Part shown: positions 13,797-14,601 of the stretch, piece by piece | Layout: every line of letters begins with the position of its first letter | Numbering within the stretch: the first letter of the stretch is position 1 | From: Spirogloea muscicola | Taxonomy: Eukaryota; Streptophyta; Zygnematophyceae; Spirogloeales; Spirogloeaceae | Assembly: GCA_009602725.1 (NCBI GenBank) | Contig: WELB01000192.1 | Span: 264,358-278,958 of the forward strand | DNA: 14,601 bases | Reading direction: 5' to 3' | Made by a program: the position numbers and the translations under genes | The notes under the pieces: generated by a model | Told to the model about the DNA's origin: nothing | Database searches by the model: none | What the model saw: the letters and a program-made list of their open reading frames with translations, nothing else

Positions 13797-14601
13797 TACG
13801 ACGCCCTCACTCTCCCGGACGAGGTAGTTCGCAGTGCCGTCCACCGGCTCCTGGGCCTGCCGCCGCTATGTCTCCAGGGTGTGCGTCAGTGCGAATGTGG
13901 CGAGCAAGGGGCCGAGCCTGCTGGCCGCTCATGTTCAGAGCTGTTCCCACGTCAGAGAGCGGACAGCGGCCCACGACCGCCTCCGGGATGCGATGCATGG
14001 CATCCCTGGTGGAGGCTGGCTTCTCAGTGGCAGCGGAGAACTCCGCCGTCATGCCGCTCCAGCAAAGGGCCGACGGTCTCCACGCACGTCGCGTAGACCT
14101 TGTGGCCACCCCACAAGCCGGTGGGCCACGTCTTATCCTGGACGTGGTGACCACAGACGCATACGACCGCTCACACCCAGCCCAATGTGCCATCAAGGCT
14201 GGGTGTGCGGTCGCCTGCGCCGCTCGAGCTAAGGAGCTCAAATATGCTGATCATCCGTGGGAAGACGAGTTCTTCCCGCTGGCTATCGACACGCATGGGG
14301 CGTTGGGCGCTCGGTGGCTCGAGCTGCTCAACCAGCTCGTCCGCCACGCCATCGTCCGCCGCTTCCATGGGGAGCTGGTGGAATTTCCTGCAGCCGGGTT
14401 GCTAGCGCAGGTGTACCGGATGCGCTTGGCCGTCTCGCTGCAGAGGTCTATGGCCCGCGCGCTGCACCTGCGTGCCAGCAGAGCCCTCGCTGCTGCCTCT
14501 GGCTCTGGCCAGGGGACCCACTTCCGGGAGCCTAGCTTCTCTGACCTGAGGTCACTGCGGGGCCTGAAGAGGCTATGGCAGAACGGGGGAGGATGGACCA
14601 C
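13797..14601 (+). pseudogene. LINE fragment B: frameshifted RT C-terminal region, runs off the window
   Basis: Three frames in succession continue one protein. Frame 3 carries ALTLPDEVVRSAVHRLLGLP and CECGE; frame 1 carries AAHVQSCSHVRERTAAHDRL and RDAM; frame 2 (from about 13988, open to the edge) carries LVEAGFSVAAE, RLILDVVTTDAYD, ARAKELKYAD and the LQRSMARALHLRAS end. CxC...HxxxC plus H-x-L-R-D is the zinc-knuckle region found at the C-terminus of many algal non-LTR reverse transcriptases. RVDLV...LDVVT...K resembles a PD-(D/E)XK-type endonuclease core. Two frameshifts (about 13905-13945 and 13985-14000) show this copy is dead. The polymerase domain is absent. Confidence 0.68.

Overview
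The window looks like nuclear DNA of a green plant-lineage organism, most likely a green alga. It carries one intron-rich gene spread over about 6.8 kb, plant-type telomere motifs (TTTAGGG/CCCTAAA) inside an intron, long simple repeats, and decayed copies of a non-LTR retrotransposon on both sides. There is no operon-like structure, CRISPR, tRNA or rRNA. The best protein match I recognise is the ExAD type of GT47 exostosin-like glycosyltransferase (Arabidopsis At3g57630), which is reported from land plants and charophyte algae. That makes a streptophyte alga possible, but the window alone does not settle the lineage.

Layout. 1-522: end of a LINE-type reverse-transcriptase ORF plus its 3' tail, running straight into an uninterrupted (CT)218 array (523-958). 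959-3761: non-coding DNA with several short, mostly minus-strand, copies of the same LINE tail. 3762-10586: the glycosyltransferase gene, 15 exons on the + strand, which I assembled from splice sites and family alignment. Its summed exons make 811 codons including the TGA stop, in one continuous frame except for one in-frame TAG at the last codon of exon 2. 10587-11114: unrecognised 3' flank. 11115-11260: another LINE tail. 11261-13104: non-coding DNA with a 38-bp tandem duplication, a GTT/GTC repeat and an 86-bp-offset duplication. 13105-14601: a LINE-rich end with an inverted tail, a 5'-truncated copy (13322-13770) and a longer, frameshifted copy (13797 to the window edge) that keeps a zinc-knuckle and an endonuclease-like region.

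The gene product should be a Golgi type II membrane protein: N-terminal anchor, two EGF-like modules, a cysteine-rich linker and a lumenal GT47 catalytic domain. In plants its relative adds the fourth arabinose to hydroxyproline arabinosides of extensins. The mobile-element remnants do not interrupt its exons.

Main points of interest: the single premature TAG, an in-frame 9-bp minisatellite in exon 2, unusual 5' splice sites, and a dispersed retrotransposon tail with a conserved small hairpin. I found no clear sign of an entirely new system.
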